37,262 nucleotides of DNA from Pseudonocardia sp. GTDB lineage: Bacteria; Actinomycetota; Actinomycetes; Mycobacteriales; Pseudonocardiaceae. Shown piece by piece: positions 17,983 to 30,206 of the stretch. Made by a program: the position numbers and the translations under genes. The DNA is taken from positions 1 to 37,262 of the forward strand of contig JAEUJO010000111.1 in assembly GCA_016794615.1 (NCBI GenBank), read 5' to 3'. The notes beneath the pieces are model-generated. The model worked only from the letters and a program-made list of their open reading frames with translations, was not told the origin of the DNA and searched no databases. Position 1 is the stretch's first letter. Each line of letters begins with the position of its first letter.

Positions 17983-18264
17983 CTACTCGGCGCCCTCGGT
18001 GTGCTCGAGGAGCCCCGCCTGGATCTCGCGCATGGCGATCGACAGCGGCTTCTCGCGCGGGCCCGGCTCGACGAGCGGGCCGACGTACTCGAGCAGGCCC
18101 TCGCCGAGCTGTGAGTAGTAGTCGTTGATCTGGCGGGCCCGCTTGGCCGCGTAGATGACCAGGGCGTACTTGCTGCTCACCTGGTCCAGCAGGTCGTCGA
18201 TCGGGGGGTTGGTGATGCCTTCAGGCGTGGCACCGGCGGGGGCGCCGGTCAGCGGCATGCTCAC
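17983..18264 (-). CDS. rpoZ: DNA-directed RNA polymerase omega subunit
   Basis: A 93-residue omega subunit that helps assemble RNA polymerase. Recognisable segments are [32 protein letters not shown] and [15 protein letters not shown]. The GTG at 18264 has AGGAG 7 nt upstream and overlaps the gmk stop; ATG 18258 is an alternative. Length and position between gmk and coaBC match other actinobacteria. Confidence 0.96.
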   Translation of the reverse strand: MSMPLTGAPAGATPEGITNPPIDDLLDQVSSKYALVIYAAKRARQINDYYSQLGEGLLEYVGPLVEPGPREKPLSIAMREIQAGLLEHTEGAE

Positions 18265-18932
18265 TCAGGAACTCCTGTGGTCGGGGGGGCACCGGCCGGG
18301 ACGGTGGCGCTGTTCTGGGTGGCAGCGCCACCGGAGCCGGGACCGACCAGCAAGTCTACCAACCGCGCGACGACCGTACGCACGTCGTCGTTCACCACGA
18401 CGACGTCGAACTCGTGGCAGGAGGCCATCTCCTCGCGGGCGGTCTCGATCCGGCGGGCGAACTGGGCGGCGGTCTCGGTGCCGCGGCCCTGCAGCCGCCG
18501 GACGAGCTCGTCGAACGTGGGTGGCGCGAGGAAGACCGTCACCGCCTCGGGCAGCACCGTCTTGACCGCGCGGGCGCCGTGCAGGTCGACCTCGACGAGC
18601 ACGGGCCGCCCGGCGTCGAGCGCCTCCTCGACGGGCACGCGGGGCGTGCCCGACCGCTGCAGGCCGCCGTGGATCTCGGCCCACTCGAGCAACTCCCCGC
18701 GGGCGATCAGGTCGTCGAAGCCCGCGATCCCGACGAACCGGTAGTCGCGACCGTCGACCTCGCCCGGACGCGGGTCACGCGTCGTCGCCGACACGCTGAA
18801 GTAGAGCTCGGGCAGCGCGGCCCGCAGGCCCGCCACCACGCTGCTCTTGCCGACGCCGGAGGGGCCGGCCAGGACGATCAGCCGGCCCCTCCGGGGGTCG
18901 TGTGTCGCGGGCGTCACGCCGCCGTGGGCCAT
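18261..18932 (-). CDS. gmk: Guanylate kinase
   Basis: A 223-residue kinase phosphorylating GMP to GDP. It has the P-loop GPSGVGKSS (about residues 24-32), the GMP-binding [18 protein letters not shown] and the downstream [14 protein letters not shown] 18932 ([12 protein letters not shown]) gives a normal short N-terminus before the P-loop; the frame continues upstream without similarity. It overlaps rpoZ by four bases. mihF ends 70 bp upstream, and the mihF-gmk-rpoZ order matches mycobacteria. Confidence 0.96.
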   Translation of the reverse strand: MAHGGVTPATHDPRRGRLIVLAGPSGVGKSSVVAGLRAALPELYFSVSATTRDPRPGEVDGRDYRFVGIAGFDDLIARGELLEWAEIHGGLQRSGTPRVPVEEALDAGRPVLVEVDLHGARAVKTVLPEAVTVFLAPPTFDELVRRLQGRGTETAAQFARRIETAREEMASCHEFDVVVVNDDVRTVVARLVDLLVGPGSGGAATQNSATVPAGAPPTTGVPE

Positions 18933-19002
18933 TGATCCGCACGCTGGTCGGCTGCCGCGCACGGAGTGCGCGAGGGACGAGTGGGGTGCGGACCGGCCAC
19001 CG

Positions 19003-19317
19003 TCAGGACTCGAAGTCGGCCAGCAGCGCCTTGCGCTGCCGGTCTCCCAGGCCACGCAGGCGCCTGCTCGGCGCGATCTCGAGCCGCTCCATGATCTGGG
19101 CGGCGCGGACCTTGCCGACACCCGGCATGGCCTCGAGCAACGCCGAGACCTTCATCTTGCCGAGGACCTCGTCGGTGTCGGACTGCGTGAGAACCTCCTT
19201 GAGGGTGGTCCCGCCGCGCTTGAGCCGGTCCTTCAGCTCGGCCCGGGTCCGACGCGCCGCGGCCGCCTTCTCCAACGCGGCAGCGCGCTGTTCCTCGGTC
19301 AGCTGGGGAAGGGCCAC
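19003..19317 (-). CDS. mihF: Actinobacterial integration host factor
   Basis: A 104-residue nucleoid protein of the mIHF/sIHF family, unrelated in sequence to HU-type IHF. It binds and bends DNA. The N-terminus [20 protein letters not shown] is typical, followed by a coiled basic helix ([14 protein letters not shown]) and the helix-two-turn-helix core [20 protein letters not shown] and [18 protein letters not shown] 19317 is fixed by GGAGGAGACC directly upstream; the longer frame to 19551 has no similarity. It lies upstream of gmk as in mycobacteria. Confidence 0.96.
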   Translation of the reverse strand: MALPQLTEEQRAAALEKAAAARRTRAELKDRLKRGGTTLKEVLTQSDTDEVLGKMKVSALLEAMPGVGKVRAAQIMERLEIAPSRRLRGLGDRQRKALLADFES

Positions 19318-19663
19318 GGTCTCCTCCGTCGTTCTGTGCAACCCGCACGGCACCGGGTGGGTCCGGTTCCGTATCCCGCGGGGGCCTCCCGTCGGGTGTA
19401 TCCGAACGTACTCACGGACGACGGATTTGGGAAAACCGGGGTCCACCTGGTGGTTCTCCGTCGTGGTCACCCGGACGGGCGGTGTGGCCGCCGACCCGCC
19501 GTGCGGTCGAATCCCGCCGTTGAGCGCACGGCGACACCTCCGGAAGGCCACTGTCCGTGCCTGAAAGGCCGCTCGGCGTGTCCGATCGTCCCGGCGGCAT
19601 CGGATGAGCGACGCTACCCCGGGGCGAGCGACCGGTGGGCGCAGAACACCGCCTGCCTGGCTG
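19318..19663 (-). other. Intergenic region upstream of mihF
   Basis: About 345 bp between the receiver gene and mihF. It should hold the mihF promoter and is less GC-dense near 19395-19440, but I found no convincing -35/-10 pair. The frames here have no recognisable product. Confidence 0.4.
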
Positions 19664-20026
19664 CTATCGAAGTGCGCGCAGGGTGGCGGGGCAGAGGTCT
19701 TCCTTGTTGAGGTACGTCACGGCACCGCAGGTGGTGGCCTCGGGCGGCAGATCGGCCGCGGCGTAGGTGGAGAGCAGCACCACGGTCGTCCCCGGGTACG
19801 AGGCGACGATCCGGCGGGTCGCCTCGATGCCGCTCATCCCCGGCAGGTTGATGTCCATGAGCACGACCTCCGGCCGCACGCGCTCGGCGGCGAGCACCGC
19901 GTCCTCGCCCGTCTCGGCCTCCGCCGCCACCCGCCAGCCGCCGACCAGGCCCACGACCGTCCGGGCGACCGACCGGAAGGGGCGCTGGTCGTCGACGATC
20001 AGCACATCCACCGGATCCTCCGTCAC
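19664..20026 (-). CDS. Stand-alone response-regulator receiver domain
   Basis: A 120-residue protein that is only a CheY-like receiver. The acidic pair is in LIVDDQRPF (12-13), the phospho-acceptor is Asp58 in VVLMDINLPGMSG, the conserved Ser/Thr is in VVLLSTY (86-87) and Lys108 is in TYLNKED. No DNA-binding or enzymatic output domain follows, and no histidine kinase is in the window. GTG 20026 is the nearest start. GTG 20044 (adding VTQSGA) has GGAGG 12 nt upstream and is equally possible. The gene sits between pyrF and mihF. Confidence 0.85.
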   Translation of the reverse strand: MTEDPVDVLIVDDQRPFRSVARTVVGLVGGWRVAAEAETGEDAVLAAERVRPEVVLMDINLPGMSGIEATRRIVASYPGTTVVLLSTYAAADLPPEATTCGAVTYLNKEDLCPATLRALR

Positions 20027-20132
20027 GGCCCCAGATTGCGTCACGGTCCGATGGGTCCTCCAGGGTGGTAGTACCCCCTCGGCTCGCCGGATACGTGACG
20101 CCGAGCACTCGTGCGGAAACCGGTGTGGCGGG

Positions 20133-21059
20133 TCAGTGCCGGGGGCCCTGCGCGGCGATGAGCTGGTCACGCAGCGCCTGCGCCGCTGCCCGGACGTGAG
20201 CCGGGTTCGGCCCCGCCGCCAGCACCGAGCGGGACGCCGACGGCAGCACCACCCCGCGCACGCCCGCGAACCGGGCCGCCAGGTCCGCGGGGGTGGCACC
20301 CTGCGCGCCGAGGCCCGGTGCCAGTACCGCACCCGAGAGCGTCGACAGGTCCAGCCCGTGCTGCGCGGTGGCCCCCACGACGACGCCCACCGGCCCCCAT
20401 GCCGGGAGTCCGCTCCCGCCGCCCGGCGGGGCGGCGCCCGCCTGCGCCTGCTCCCGGGCCGCGGCCAGGGCGTCCCGGTTCGCCGCCGCTGCGGCGTCGA
20501 CGATCCCCTGCGCCACGGATCGGCCCGCCCGGTCGGCGAGCTGGACCTCCACGCCCTCGGCGTTGGAGGTGCGGGCCAGCACGAACACCCCGCGCCCGGC
20601 GCCGTCCGCGGTCCGGATCGCCGAGGCCAGCGAGCCGAACCCGAGGTAGGGCGAGACCGTGACGGCGTCGGCCCCGAGCGGTGCGCCGACGGCCAGGTAG
20701 GCGTCGGCGTAGCCGTCCATGGTCGAGCCGATGTCGCCGCGCTTGACGTCGAGCAGCGACAGCGTCGCGGGCGATCCGGGACCGGTCCGGGCCGCCAGCC
20801 CGGCGAGCACCTTCTCCAGCACCGCGATGCCGGGCGACCCGTGCCGCTCGAAGAACGCCGACTGCGGCTTGACGACGGCGACGTGCCCGGCGAGGGCGTC
20901 GACGCAGGTCAGCGCGAAGCGCTCCAGCCCGCGCGGGTCGTCGCCCAGGCCCCACTCGGCGAGCAGGGCCGGGTGCGGGTCGATCCCGACGCACAGCGGC
21001 CCGTACGCGCCGATCGCCGCCGCCAGCCGCTCCCCGAAGGATGCGCGTGACCCCGTCAT
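20133..21059 (-). CDS. pyrF: Orotidine 5'-phosphate decarboxylase (type 2)
   Basis: A 308-residue enzyme for the last UMP step. It has the long mycobacterial-type form with GPLCVGIDPHPALLAEWGL, AVVKPQSAFFERHG, LLDVKRGDIGSTMDGYADAY (catalytic Asp-Lys-Asp region), FVLARTSNAEG and APGLGAQGATPADL. A Gly/Ala/Pro-rich insert at about 205-220 is low complexity. ATG 21059 is chosen because the family begins at about SFGERLAAAI; sequence upstream overlaps carB in another frame. It is 37 bp after carB, the end of the pyr operon. Confidence 0.96.
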   Translation of the reverse strand: MTGSRASFGERLAAAIGAYGPLCVGIDPHPALLAEWGLGDDPRGLERFALTCVDALAGHVAVVKPQSAFFERHGSPGIAVLEKVLAGLAARTGPGSPATLSLLDVKRGDIGSTMDGYADAYLAVGAPLGADAVTVSPYLGFGSLASAIRTADGAGRGVFVLARTSNAEGVEVQLADRAGRSVAQGIVDAAAAANRDALAAAREQAQAGAAPPGGGSGLPAWGPVGVVVGATAQHGLDLSTLSGAVLAPGLGAQGATPADLAARFAGVRGVVLPSASRSVLAAGPNPAHVRAAAQALRDQLIAAQGPRH

Positions 21060-21096
21060 GGCGACCCCCGCCTGCCCGTCCGAGCCGGGTGCGGCC

Positions 21097-24416
<3,320 letters not shown>

Positions 24417-24417
<1 letters not shown>

Positions 24418-25538
24418 CAGCGGCCCTTCCCGTTCTCCATCAGGTCCACGAACCGGTCGAACAGGTCCGCCGCGTCGTGCGGGCCGGCCGCCGCCTCGGG
24501 GTGGTACTGCACGCTGAACGCCGGGGCGTCCAGCAGCGCCAGGCCCTCGACGCAGCCGTCGTTCGGGCAGGTGTGGGTGATCTGCGCGGGGCCGAACGGG
24601 GTGCCGAACCGCTCCCCCGCCTCGCCCTCGACGGCGAACCCGTGGTTCTGCGCAGTGATCGACACCGTGCCGGTGGCGTGCTCGATCACCGGGATGTTGA
24701 CGCCCCGGTGCCCGTAGCGCAGCTTGTAGGTGCCCCGGCCCAGCGTGCGGGCGAGGATCTGGTTGCCGAAGCAGATGCCGAACAGCGGGATCCGGCGCTC
24801 GAGCACCTGGCGGGTGAGCGCGACCGGGACCTCCGCGGTCGCCGGGTCACCCGGGCCGTTGGCGAGGAAGAACCCGTCCGGGGCCAGCTCCTCGATCCGC
24901 TCGACGGGCGTGTGGGCGGGCAGCACGTGGGTCTCGACGCCGCGCGCGGCGAACATCCGCGGGGTGTTGGACTTGATCCCGACGTCCAGCGCCGCGACCC
25001 GGAACCGGGTCTCACCGTCGGCGGGCACGACGTACTCGCGCGGTGTCGAGACGGCGCCGAAGAGGTCCGCGCCGAGCATCGACGGGCCCGAGCGCACCCG
25101 GTCGACCAGCTCGGCGTCCGGCGCGAGGGAGTCACCGGAGAACACGCCGGCCTTCATCGCGCCCCGCTCGCGCAGGTGCCGGACCACCGCGCGGGTGTCG
25201 ATCCCCGCGAGGCCGACGATCCCCTGGCCCTCCAGCGCGTCGGCGAGCGACCGGCGGGAGCGCCAGCTCGACGCCGTCCGCGACGGGTCGCGCACCACGT
25301 AGCCGGCCACCTGGATGCGTGCCGACTCGTCGTCCTCGTCGTTCCAGCCGGTGTTGCCGATCTGCGGGGCGGTCGCGACGACGATCTGGCCGTGGTAGCT
25401 GGGGTCGGTCAGCGTCTCCTGGTAGCCGGTCATCGCCGTGCAGAAGACGGCCTCGCCGAGGGTCTGCCCCACCGCGCCGTAGCGCTCGCCCCGGAAGAGC
25501 CGGCCGTCCTCGAGGACCAGCAGTGCCGGGCCCGTCAT
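24417..25538 (-). CDS. carA: Carbamoyl-phosphate synthase small chain (glutaminase)
   Basis: A 373-residue glutamine amidotransferase subunit. The N-terminal CarA domain begins [20 protein letters not shown] and contains [14 protein letters not shown]. The class I glutaminase domain (about 185-370) has the nucleophile in [11 protein letters not shown] and the His/Glu pair in [16 protein letters not shown] 25538 matches relatives. A TTG at 25553 overlaps the pyrC stop (TTGA) and has GGAAGG 7 nt upstream, so it may also be used. No gene lies between pyrC and carA, unlike mycobacteria, where a membrane-protein gene intervenes. Confidence 0.97.
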
Positions 25539-25549
25539 GCTGCGCCCAC

Positions 25550-26848
25550 TCAATTGGCAACCTTCCCGTCGCGCGCGGTGATCCGACCGCGCAGCACCGT
25601 CGCGGTCACCGTCGCCGGCAGCCGCATGCCCTCGTAGGGCGTGTTCGTCGAGCGGCTGGCCAGCGCCGCGCCGTGCACCGTCCAGATCCCGTCCGGGTCG
25701 ACGAGGCAGAACGTCGCCGGCTCACCGACCGCGATCGGGCGTCCCTGGTCGGCCAGGCCGCCGATCTCCGCGGGGCGCTCGGACATCACCCGGGCGACAC
25801 CGCGCCAGTCCAGCATCGCCGTCTCGACGCAGGCGGCGACGACCACCGACAGCGCCGTCTGCAGCCCCAGCATGCCCGGCCGGGCGGCCGCCCACTCGGT
25901 GTCCTTGTACTGCGCGGCGTGCGGAGCGTGGTCGGTGGCCACGACGTCGATCACGCCCTCGGCGAGGGCCGCGCGCATCGCGGCGGTGTCGTCGCCCGTG
26001 CGCAGCGGCGGGTTGACCTTGTGCACGGGGTCGTAGTCGCGCAGTGCCGCGTCGGTGAGCAGCAGGTGGTGCGGGGTGACCTCGGCGGTGACGCGCACGC
26101 CTGCGGCCTTGGCGGCCCGCAGCACGGCGATCGTGTGGGCCGACGACACGTGGCAGACGTGCAGCCGCGACCCGGCCTCGCGGGCCAGCGCGCAGTCGCG
26201 GGCGACGATCGTCTCCTCCGCCGCGGCAGGCCACCCGGCCAGCCCGAGCTGCGCCGCGACGACGCCCTCGTGCGCCTGCGCGCCCGCGGTGAGCCGGTGG
26301 TCCTCGGCGTGCTGGGCGATCACCGCGTCGAGCGAGGAGGCGTACTCCAGCGCCCGACGCATGACGACGGGGTCGTGCACGCACCGGCCGTCGTCGGAGA
26401 ACACCCGCACCCGGGCACGGGAGGCGGCCATCGTGCCGAGCTCGGCCATCCGCACGCCCGCGAGCCCGACCGTGACGGCGCCGACCGGGTGCACGTCGAC
26501 CAGCCCGACCTCCTCGCCGAGGCGGCGCACGTGCTCGACGACGACGGCGGAGTCGGCCACCGGGTCCGTGTTCGGCATCGCGAAGACCGCGGTGTAGCCG
26601 CCGAGGGCGGCGGCGGCGGAGCCGGTGGCGACGGTCTCGGACTCCTCACCCCCGGGTTCGCGCAGGTGGGTGTGCAGGTCGACGAGGCCGGGCAGCAGCA
26701 CGAGGCCGTCGGCGTCGAGGGTCTCCACCGACGCCGATCCGGCAAGGCCCGGCCCGATCTCGGCGACGACACCGTCGCGGACCAGGACGTCGACGGGCTC
26801 CCCCTCGCCGTAGGGCCTGGCGGAGCGGATGAGCAGCTCGGCGGTCAT
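25550..26848 (-). CDS. pyrC: Dihydroorotase
   Basis: A 432-residue zinc amidohydrolase (class I type). It shows the metal motif [11 protein letters not shown], the substrate-binding [10 protein letters not shown], the later metal His residues in QHAEDH and [10 protein letters not shown], and the catalytic Asp in [14 protein letters not shown]. The C-terminal strand region carries [17 protein letters not shown] 26848 has GGAGGAG 5 nt upstream. Unlike most junctions of this operon, it is separated from pyrB by 133 bp, which contain a strong hairpin and tandem repeats. Confidence 0.97.
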   Translation of the reverse strand: MTAELLIRSARPYGEGEPVDVLVRDGVVAEIGPGLAGSASVETLDADGLVLLPGLVDLHTHLREPGGEESETVATGSAAAALGGYTAVFAMPNTDPVADSAVVVEHVRRLGEEVGLVDVHPVGAVTVGLAGVRMAELGTMAASRARVRVFSDDGRCVHDPVVMRRALEYASSLDAVIAQHAEDHRLTAGAQAHEGVVAAQLGLAGWPAAAEETIVARDCALAREAGSRLHVCHVSSAHTIAVLRAAKAAGVRVTAEVTPHHLLLTDAALRDYDPVHKVNPPLRTGDDTAAMRAALAEGVIDVVATDHAPHAAQYKDTEWAAARPGMLGLQTALSVVVAACVETAMLDWRGVARVMSERPAEIGGLADQGRPIAVGEPATFCLVDPDGIWTVHGAALASRSTNTPYEGMRLPATVTATVLRGRITARDGKVAN

Positions 26849-26875
26849 CGGTGCTCCTCCGTCGATTGGTCGGCC

Positions 26876-26964
26876 GGGGGTTCCAGCGGGGGTTCCAGCG
26901 GGGGTTCCAGCAAGGTGGCCTTGCTGCAATCCGATTGGAGAAGGGCCACCTTGCTGCAACCCCC
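26876..26964 (-). repeat. Tandem 12-bp repeats plus long hairpin between pyrB and pyrC
   Basis: Three exact copies of GGGGGTTCCAGC lie at 26876-26911. The last copy also starts a 21-bp stem. Bases 26900-26920 pair with 26944-26964 with one mismatch, around a 23-nt loop that itself repeats TTGCTGCAA. In the pyr mRNA this forms a very stable structure just before the pyrC ribosome-binding site. It could attenuate, process or stabilise the transcript, or be a dispersed palindromic element. Confidence 0.85.
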
Positions 26965-26981
26965 GGCGACCGGTGGGCGAG

Positions 26982-27947
26982 TCACGCGGCCGCTCCCGCA
27001 AGCAAGTGGTAGAGCACCGCCATGCGCACGTGCACCCCGTTCTGCACCTGCGCCAGCACGGCGCTCGACGCGGCGTCCGCCACCGCGGGCGCGATCTCCA
27101 TGCCGCGCACCATCGGCCCCGGGTGCAGCACCACGGCGTGGTCGGGCAGCAACGCGGCACGGCGTTCGGACAGCCCGTAGCGCACCGCGTACTCCCGCGC
27201 CGACGGGAGGAACGCGCCGTGCATGCGCTCGGCCTGCACCCGCAGCATCATCACGGCGTCCAGGCCCGGCAGCTCATCCTCGAGCGCGTCGCCCACCCGG
27301 CACGGCCACGCCGCGACGCCGACCGGCAGCAGCGTCGGCGGCGCCACGAGCACGACCTCGGCGCCCAACGTCGCGAGCAGGAAGACGTTCGAGCGGGCGA
27401 CCCGGCTGTGCAGCACGTCCCCGACGATCCCGATCCGCCGACCGGCGATCCCGCCGAGCCGGTCCCGCACCGTCGCCGCGTCCAGGAGCGCCTGGGTGGG
27501 GTGTTCGTGGGTCCCGTCACCGGCGTTGACCACGCTGGTGGACGACCCCGGACCGGTCGGCCCGACCGCGCCCGTCGCCGCGTCGCGCTCCGCCCAGTGC
27601 GCCATCCGGTGCGCCGCGCCGGAGGCCGGGTGCCGCACGACGATGCAGTCGGCGCCGATCGCGGCCAGCGTCGCAGCGGTGTCGCGCAGGGACTCCCCCT
27701 TGCCGACCGACGACCCGCTCGCCGCCACGTTGATCGTGTCCGCGCTCATCCACTTGCCCGCGACCTCGAAGGAGACACGGGTGCGCGTGGAGTTCTCGTA
27801 GAACATCGTGACGACCGTGCGCCCGCGCAGCGTCGGCAGCTTGCGCACCTCCCGGCCCAACAGCGCCTGCTTGAGCCGGTCGGCGGTGTCGAGCAGCCCG
27901 ATCGCGGACGCGGCGTCCAGGTCGGTCACCGACAGCAGGTGCCTCAC
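26982..27947 (-). CDS. pyrB: Aspartate carbamoyltransferase catalytic chain
   Basis: A 321-residue enzyme joining carbamoyl phosphate and aspartate. It has [14 protein letters not shown] (carbamoyl-phosphate site S-T-R-T-R), [32 protein letters not shown] and [13 protein letters not shown]. An insertion of about 12 residues ([12 protein letters not shown]) precedes the NAGDG motif. GTG 27947 overlaps the pyrR stop (GTGA), which implies coupling. No regulatory pyrI is present. Confidence 0.97.
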   Translation of the reverse strand: MRHLLSVTDLDAASAIGLLDTADRLKQALLGREVRKLPTLRGRTVVTMFYENSTRTRVSFEVAGKWMSADTINVAASGSSVGKGESLRDTAATLAAIGADCIVVRHPASGAAHRMAHWAERDAATGAVGPTGPGSSTSVVNAGDGTHEHPTQALLDAATVRDRLGGIAGRRIGIVGDVLHSRVARSNVFLLATLGAEVVLVAPPTLLPVGVAAWPCRVGDALEDELPGLDAVMMLRVQAERMHGAFLPSAREYAVRYGLSERRAALLPDHAVVLHPGPMVRGMEIAPAVADAASSAVLAQVQNGVHVRMAVLYHLLAGAAA

Positions 27948-28552
27948 GAACCCGGCCCCGCGCTCTCGGCGGCACGCCGCAGCGCCACCCCGTCGCGGCC
28001 GTCGGTCTCGACCAGCAGCACGACGATCGACTCGCCCTGCGCGGTGGGGACGTTCTTGCCGACGTAGTCGGCGCGGATCGGCAGCTCGCGGTGCCCGCGG
28101 TCGACGAGCACGGCCAGCTGCACCGCGCGCGGACGCCCGTGCTCACCCAGCGCGTCGAGCGCGGCACGCACCGTCCGGCCGGAGAACAGCACGTCGTCGA
28201 CCAGCACGACCAGCCGGTCGTCGAGACCGCCGTCGGGCAACGCGGTGTCGCCGAGCGGGCGGGCGGGGCCGCGGCGCAGGTCGTCGCGGTAGAGGGTGGG
28301 GTCGACCGTGCCGACGACCGGGGCGACGCCGGTGAACTCGGCGATCGCCACGGCCAACCTGCTCGCCAGGACCGCTCCGCCGGTGGGGATGCCGACGATC
28401 ACGAGGTCGTCGGGGTTGTCCGGCCCGAAGGTGGTCTTCTCGATGATCTGGTGCGCGATGCGCGCGACGGTGCGGGTGACGTCGGCGGCACTGAGCAGCT
28501 CCCGGTCGGGAGCGGCGGTGCGCCGGGGGTCCCCGCGGCGGTCGATCGCCAC
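27944..28552 (-). CDS. pyrR: Bifunctional pyr operon regulator / uracil phosphoribosyltransferase
   Basis: A 202-residue type I phosphoribosyltransferase fold that binds pyr mRNA in response to UMP. The PRPP loop is [40 protein letters not shown] and [14 protein letters not shown] are also typical of PyrR. GTG 28552 is set by AAGGAG 6 nt upstream; the long frame upstream is unrelated. The mRNA leader contains a PyrR-binding hairpin that pairs with this ribosome-binding site, so PyrR probably represses its own translation and, by coupling, pyrB and later genes. Confidence 0.97.
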   Translation of the reverse strand: MAIDRRGDPRRTAAPDRELLSAADVTRTVARIAHQIIEKTTFGPDNPDDLVIVGIPTGGAVLASRLAVAIAEFTGVAPVVGTVDPTLYRDDLRRGPARPLGDTALPDGGLDDRLVVLVDDVLFSGRTVRAALDALGEHGRPRAVQLAVLVDRGHRELPIRADYVGKNVPTAQGESIVVLLVETDGRDGVALRRAAESAGPGS

Positions 28553-28558
28553 GGAACT

Positions 28559-28593
28559 CTCCTTCCCCGCCTCACCGGACGGGCTTAAAGGAA
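28559..28593 (-). promoter_or_regulatory. pyrR: PyrR-binding RNA hairpin that sequesters the pyrR Shine-Dalgarno sequence
   Basis: Minus-strand RNA has CGUCCGGUGAGGCG (28581-28568) against the PyrR consensus ARUCCNGNGAGGYU. The only two differences (A to C, U to G) form a compensating C-G pair. It folds with the hexaloop CGGUGA (28577-28572), an upper stem 28583-28578/28571-28566 and a purine bulge AAG (28586-28584) on the 5' side. The lower stem UUCCUUU (28593-28587) pairs with G-AAGGAG (28565-28559), the ribosome-binding site. Bound PyrR would stabilise this fold and block translation. Confidence 0.85.
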
Positions 28594-28650
28594 CGGACCC
28601 GACCGCCGTCGCGGAACGGACCCGGGCGGCACCGGGCCGCCGTCGCCGAC

Positions 28651-28660
28651 CGTATACCAA
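28651..28660 (-). promoter_or_regulatory. Candidate -10 region for the pyr operon
   Basis: The minus strand reads TTGGTATACG, with TATACG as a -10-like hexamer about 100 bp before pyrR and upstream of the PyrR hairpin. No matching -35 is visible, so this is tentative. Confidence 0.3.
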
Positions 28661-28835
28661 CTGCCTCCGCGCGCTCCCGGAGGGGACGTCTCGGTCCCGG
28701 GTGGTCGCTTTCGGTACACGGCGAACCGGTTCCGGATCGCGCACGACACCCTCAGGTAACGCCCGGATCGCCGATGTCGATCAGCCGTTCGAGTGGACTC
28801 GACCTGTTCGGACCGCTCGACGGGCGCGTTGTGGC

Positions 28836-28877
28836 TTGACCAGACGCGGAGCACCACCGAGGATTACTCTCCGTATC
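28836..28877 (+). promoter_or_regulatory. bldD: Candidate bldD promoter with overlapping BldD-box-like site
   Basis: TTGACC (28836-28841) is followed after 17 nt by GAGGAT (28859-28864). ATTACTCTCCGTATC (28863-28877) matches the published BldD consensus nTnACnCWGnGTnAn at 7 of 9 fixed positions and overlaps the -10 region. That would suit autorepression, as known in Streptomyces. The rest of the 28553-29022 intergenic region holds the pyr leader and a bldD leader of roughly 150 nt. Confidence 0.4.
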
Positions 28878-29022
28878 GATCGGGTGTGTCCGGGTGGCCG
28901 CGGTCTGCGGGGGGCACCACCAGGGGCACCGGAGGGCCGGGGCCTCACGCACCGGTCGCACGCACCATGCAGCTCTCGACGTCGGTCCCGCGGCCGACGC
29001 CAGCGAAGAAGGAGGTCGCCAC

Positions 29023-29505
29023 ATGGGCGACTACGCCAAGGCGCTCGGCAGCAAGCTGCGCGCCATTCGACAGCAACAGGGCTTGTCGCTGCACGGGGTC
29101 GAGCAGAAGTCGGGCGGCCGCTGGAAGGCGGTCGTGGTGGGCTCCTACGAGCGCGGTGACCGGGCCGTCACGGTGCAGAAGCTGGCCGAGCTCGCCGACT
29201 TCTACGGCGTCCCCGTCGCCGAACTGCTCCCGGAGGGCCGCGTCCCGTCCGGGTCGGAGCCCGCCACGAAGATCGTTATCAATCTGGAACGTCTGCAGCA
29301 GCTGCCCGCCGACAAGGTCGGTCCGCTCGCCCGCTACGCCGCAGCGATCCAGAGCCAGCGTGGCGACTACAACGGCAAGGTCCTCTCGATCCGGGCGGAG
29401 GACCTGCGCTCGCTGGCGATCATCTACGACAAGACGCCCGGCGAGCTGACCGATCAGCTCATCGACTGGGGTGTCCTGCCTCCCGAGGCCCGCCCCATCG
29501 GCTGA
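29023..29505 (+). CDS. bldD: Developmental regulator BldD (cyclic di-GMP-responsive)
   Basis: A 160-residue transcription factor. The XRE-type helix-turn-helix domain (about 8-70) reads LGSKLRAIRQQQGLSLHGVE and later SYERGDRAVTVQKLAELADF. The C-terminal domain (about 80-160) contains R113-G-D115, then eight residues, then R124-A-E-D127, exactly the RXD-X8-RXXD cyclic di-GMP signature. It should therefore form a second-messenger-bridged dimer. ATG 29023 has GGAGGT 6 nt upstream. It is divergent from pyrR and converges with nusB, as in other actinobacteria. Confidence 0.97.
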   Translation: MGDYAKALGSKLRAIRQQQGLSLHGVEQKSGGRWKAVVVGSYERGDRAVTVQKLAELADFYGVPVAELLPEGRVPSGSEPATKIVINLERLQQLPADKVGPLARYAAAIQSQRGDYNGKVLSIRAEDLRSLAIIYDKTPGELTDQLIDWGVLPPEARPIG

Positions 29506-29519
29506 CGGGCAGCCGGGAG

Positions 29520-29563
29520 CGCCGGTGCCCGTTGACCGGTTGCCGCCGCATCCGGCACCGGCG
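29520..29563 (+). terminator. Hairpin downstream of bldD
   Basis: CGCCGGTGCC (29520-29529) and GGCACCGGCG (29554-29563) are perfect inverted repeats with a 24-nt spacer, beginning 15 bp after the bldD stop. No U-tract follows. The remaining bases to nusB (up to 29773) show no supported gene. Confidence 0.6.
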
Positions 29564-29773
29564 CACCCGAACCGGGCCACCACGCACCCCGTGCGGCCGC
29601 TGCACCCTGCACAGCAGGTGCGCCCGGCCCGACGCGGTGTGCGACGGCACGCGCGGCATGCGACATCGCCGCCGCGCCGAGATTCTGGCCGGCGGCCGGC
29701 CGGGCCGGTGGTGCGCCCGTCGCCGCGCCACGAGAGCGGTGCCGTGGCGCTGGTCGCCCTCGGTGCGGTTGCG

Positions 29774-30196
29774 TCAGCGAGTGGTCCGCAGGTAGACGGC
29801 GAGGTCGGCGATGCGGCTCAGTACACCGTTCAGGAAGCGCGGTGAGTCGTCCGTCGACAGCGTCCGGGCCAGCTCGACGGCCTCGGTGATCGCCACGGGG
29901 TCGTCGATCTCGTCCACCCACAGCAACTCGAACACGGCGATCCGCAGCAGGTTCCGGTCGACGGCCGGCATCCTGGCCACCGTCCAGCCCTCGGCGTGCT
30001 CGGCGAGCAGCTGGTCGATCCGGTCGCGGTGCGCGACGACACCCTCGACGAGCATCGCCGCGTAGTCCGAGACCGGCGGCGCGTCGTCGGTCTCGCGGCG
30101 CTGCACGAGGACCCCGCAGGGGTCGACGCCGCGCGCCTCGGACTCGAAGAGGATGTCGAGCGCGCGTTTGCGCGCCTTCGTGCGGGCCCTGGGCAT
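29774..30196 (-). CDS. nusB: Transcription antitermination factor NusB
   Basis: A 140-residue all-helical RNA-binding protein that acts with NusE on rRNA operon leaders. It begins MPRARTKARKRALDILFESE (the arginine-rich RNA-binding segment). It contains HRDRIDQLLAEHAEGW, PAVDRNLLRIAVFELLW and PVAITEAVELARTLSTDDS, then PRFLNGVLSRI. ATG 30196 lies 10 bp after the efp stop; the upstream GTG would overlap efp. The efp-nusB pair is conserved widely. Confidence 0.97.
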   Translation of the reverse strand: MPRARTKARKRALDILFESEARGVDPCGVLVQRRETDDAPPVSDYAAMLVEGVVAHRDRIDQLLAEHAEGWTVARMPAVDRNLLRIAVFELLWVDEIDDPVAITEAVELARTLSTDDSPRFLNGVLSRIADLAVYLRTTR

Positions 30197-30206
30197 GCCG
30201 GCCGGC

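Noticed and set aside
29532-29795. Cys-rich plus-strand frame between bldD and nusB (CGRCTLHSRCARPDAVC)
   Set aside because: No ribosome-binding site, it overlaps the nusB 3' end, and the rest of the translation is Arg-rich noise; the cysteine spacing matches no family I know.
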